Of a stretch of 39,889 bases of DNA, positions 38,235 to 39,889 are shown in pieces. The stretch is taken from positions 1 through 39,889 of the IMG/VR virus record IMGVR_UViG_3300022818_000071; one strand, given 5' to 3'. A program made the position numbers and the translations under genes. Under the pieces are notes generated by a model. That model was not told where the DNA came from. It made no database searches and was given only the letters and a program-made list of their open reading frames with translations. This DNA comes from a virus. Numbering within the stretch: the first letter of the stretch is position 1; each line of letters starts with the position of its first letter.

Positions 38235-38624
38235 ATGAGGAAAATTAAATTTAGAGCATGGGATAAAGAGAACAATGATATGTTAGAGGATGTTTCAACT
38301 TGGACTGATGATTTTACGGATATGCTAAATGAAACTCTTAACTATTATTCAAAGTTCGGAAATTTTGAACTTATGCAATTCACGGGCTCATTCGATAAAA
38401 ATATTAAGGAAATATATGAAGGAGATATTTGTAATATTTGGATGTCTGCTCCATGGGACGAAGAAGTTCCTATTGAGATAACAGGAATAATACAATTTGA
38501 ATATAGTGCTTATTGGTTCAAAGGTATCGAAAGCAATAGTTATGACGATGTATTGAACGAAATTGGTGAATTAGAAGTTATTGGCAACATCTATGAGAAC
38601 GCAGAATTGATGGTGTCTAAATGA
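38235..38624 (+). CDS. YopX-family protein, copy 2
   Basis: The 129-aa protein begins MRKIKFRAWDKENNDM and has LMQFTGSFDKNIKEIYEGDI and ELEVIGNIYENAEL. It is a paralogue of the protein at 32022 with a diverged middle. Promoter, leader and first codons are all alike, so the whole unit was duplicated. Function unknown. Confidence 0.93.
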   Translation: MRKIKFRAWDKENNDMLEDVSTWTDDFTDMLNETLNYYSKFGNFELMQFTGSFDKNIKEIYEGDICNIWMSAPWDEEVPIEITGIIQFEYSAYWFKGIESNSYDDVLNEIGELEVIGNIYENAELMVSK

Positions 38625-38902
38625 TAACGCAATGTAGTATATGCCAAGTCAATACAGTTGGACAGCATGAATGGAACTGTCCTATGAATTCAAACAGTGT
38701 TGAGGTTATGAAAGTTAGAAATGCAGATTATCTAGAATGGCATAATAAAATCCAAGAACTTAAAAAGGAAAATGCAGACCTTAAATCCAAACTTGCCTCT
38801 ATTAAGACACTGGCCAGGTGGGAAGTTTTAACATTGTATGATGAATTTATTACCGACATCTGCAATTTAGCCATAACGGAGAGAGATAAATGTCAACTTT
38901 AA
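38621..38902 (+). CDS. Zinc-finger-like coiled-coil protein, 93 aa
   Basis: ATG 38621 overlaps the YopX stop. An N-terminal CxxC (CSICQVNTVGQHEWNC) gives a Cys/His cluster, followed by a coiled coil (NKIQELKKENADLKSKLASI). It could be a small DNA- or RNA-binding protein. Overlaps the next gene. Confidence 0.6.
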   Translation: MITQCSICQVNTVGQHEWNCPMNSNSVEVMKVRNADYLEWHNKIQELKKENADLKSKLASIKTLARWEVLTLYDEFITDICNLAITERDKCQL

Positions 38903-39042
38903 ATCAATATCAATGGAAACATCTTTTAGAATGGTTTAAAAATCTCCCAGAAGAAGAAAGACATAAGCTAATAGAGATAGACCTTAATCCAATTTTTTTT
39001 AAGGATTTTTTGAAAGATAGACAAACCATAGAGAATAAATAA
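38890..39042 (+). CDS. 50-aa protein, unknown
   Basis: ATG 38890 overlaps the previous gene by 13 nt and follows GGAGAG. The product (MSTLNQYQWKHLLEWFKNLP, KLIEIDLNPIFFKDFLKD) is helical and aromatic. It is the last gene of cassette 5 before the terminator at 39071. Confidence 0.5.
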   Translation: MSTLNQYQWKHLLEWFKNLPEEERHKLIEIDLNPIFFKDFLKDRQTIENK

Positions 39043-39070
39043 TTAGTTTTAATAATTTAATAGCAATTGA

Positions 39071-39095
39071 GCATCTCATTTTGAGGTGCTTTTTT
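39071..39095 (+). terminator. Terminator of cassette 5
   Basis: GCATCTC pairs with GAGGTGC on ATTTT, followed by T6. The T-run merges into ATTGGAG, the ribosome site of the next glycosyltransferase. Confidence 0.85.
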
Positions 39096-39110
39096 ATTGG
39101 AGATAAATAT

Positions 39111-39728
39111 TTGAGTACAGTTTGCACAATAATCTGTTACAACGATTTTCCCTTAATTCAGCAGACGATTGAAAGCGTTGTTAATAAAGTTGACAGGATA
39201 GTAGTTATTGATGGACGTTATATAGATTTTCCTGGAGTTGAGTCTGTAGATTATAGCCTGGATGGCACGCTTGAGTATCTAAAGTCTATTCCTAAGGTTG
39301 AGTTAATGTTTTGGAAGGGTGATGAAATATCCAAGAGAAACTTCTATCTAATGCAGCTAAACGAGGGGGATGTTTGTCTTAACTTAGATGCTGACGAAGT
39401 CTTAATTGGTGATATTCCCGAACTCAAAACTGACTGGGGTATTATCAACTTACAGGATGGACACGGTAAGCATGTTCAACATAGAGCATCAAGGTTCTTT
39501 AAGTATAAAGACGGTATACATTATCAGAATACACATTGCACACTCTATACTAAGGATGATGTTATTATAAATAAACTACAGCAGGTTATTAATCCGTCAG
39601 TGAGTTTCGAACTCGTGACAACTTGTCACATCTTGCACAACTGGCACCTGAGGGATCATGAACGTCAATATAATAAAACCTTATATTATCGCAAATTAGT
39701 TAAATCGGAGGCTGGACAAATTAAATGA
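39111..39728 (+). CDS. GT2-like glycosyltransferase
   Basis: I use TTG 39111, 8 nt after TTGGAG; the longer frame would begin inside the terminator. The 205-aa protein starts STVCTIICYNDFPLIQQTIE and VDRIVVIDGRY, a GT2 Rossmann start, with CLNLDADEVLIGDIPEL providing the DxD at about 102-104. The end (HILHNWHLRDHERQYNKTLYY) is usual for GT2-type phage proteins with a late WHL motif. It overlaps the metallopeptidase start. Likely transfers a sugar onto protein or cell-wall acceptor. Confidence 0.86.
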   Translation: MSTVCTIICYNDFPLIQQTIESVVNKVDRIVVIDGRYIDFPGVESVDYSLDGTLEYLKSIPKVELMFWKGDEISKRNFYLMQLNEGDVCLNLDADEVLIGDIPELKTDWGIINLQDGHGKHVQHRASRFFKYKDGIHYQNTHCTLYTKDDVIINKLQQVINPSVSFELVTTCHILHNWHLRDHERQYNKTLYYRKLVKSEAGQIK

Positions 39729-39889
39729 ATATTCCTTCAACAGTTAAAATAGGTGGTATAATTTTTAACGTAGAGATTGAAAACTTTGTGCATAATAGCC
39801 TCACTGAAGATAAACTATGGGGGCATATAGAGTTTGATGAATGTAAAATTTATATAAAGGGTAGTCTAAACGAACAGACTCTTGATGAA
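39725..39889 (+). CDS. Small zinc metallopeptidase-like protein, 5' part (continues at base 1)
   Basis: The first 55 codons of a 97-aa protein lie here; the rest is at 1-228 after circularisation. The start ATG overlaps the stop of the upstream glycosyltransferase (ATGA), so the two are translationally coupled. The N-terminus (MNIPSTVKIGGIIFNVE) is a beta-rich lead-in common in small phage HEXXH proteins. See the entry at 1-228 for the active-site motif. Confidence 0.85.
   Translation, partial: MNIPSTVKIGGIIFNVEIENFVHNSLTEDKLWGHIEFDECKIYIKGSLNEQTLDE
39791..39889. repeat. Terminal direct repeat, right copy
   Basis: This is the exact copy of bases 1-99. It should be trimmed when the genome is circularised, otherwise the metallopeptidase gene appears as two fragments. 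Confidence 0.93.

Overview
The window is a complete, circularly permuted tailed-phage genome. Bases 1-99 are repeated exactly at 39791-39889, and one reading frame runs across the junction, so the unique length is 39,790 bp. All recognisable genes are on the + strand. Base composition is AT-rich. Ribosome binding sites are strong AGGAGG types with ATG, TTG and GTG starts. The genes match siphoviruses of low-GC Gram-positive bacteria: SPP1-like portal and MuF genes, an HK97-fold capsid, a TP901-type tape measure, a Lin1244/DUF4373-type replication protein and YopX genes. The tmRNA-like sequence resembles Bacillota ssrA. The host is probably a bacterium of the Clostridia or a relative. I see no integrase and no clear CI-type lysogeny region.

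Layout: (1) 231-2348 holds head-tail connector and neck genes. (2) 3112-11013 holds the tail: tube, frameshifted chaperone, tape measure, distal tail, tail-associated protein and an SGNH-esterase tip protein. (3) 11072-15172 holds lysis: a membrane coiled-coil protein, three different wall hydrolases in a row, and a metallophosphoesterase. (4) 15508-16085 is non-coding, rich in hairpins, and ends in a tmRNA-like tRNA domain. (5) 16126-24114 holds a holin, a small regulator, many tiny genes, ERF annealing protein, 3D-domain protein, replication initiator, DnaB-like helicase, HNH nuclease and a sigma-like late regulator. (6) 24101-30217 holds packaging and head: TerS, TerL, portal, MuF, scaffold and capsid. 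(7) 30301-39728 is a 9 kb accessory island between the capsid and connector genes. It carries three glycosyltransferases, an SDR epimerase, a split mini-transketolase, a FkbM methyltransferase, two DNA methyltransferases and two YopX genes.

Four signals stand out. First, three dispersed HNH homing-endonuclease genes share a mobile promoter-leader cassette whose RNA forms two hairpins with fully complementary, covarying loops; the second hairpin sequesters the Shine-Dalgarno site. Second, an 80-nt tmRNA keeps only the tRNA-like domain, with no tag frame, directly downstream of about 500 nt of hairpin-rich RNA. Third, one near-identical promoter (TTGACA-N17-TATGAT, with conserved spacer and leader) occurs five times, and most copies open short gene cassettes closed by a terminator. 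One copy makes a cytosine methyltransferase transcript leaderless. Fourth, the island encodes a sugar-modification set expressed in the late head region, including a glycosyltransferase whose N-terminus copies a domain of the gene next to the capsid gene. This suggests virion glycosylation.
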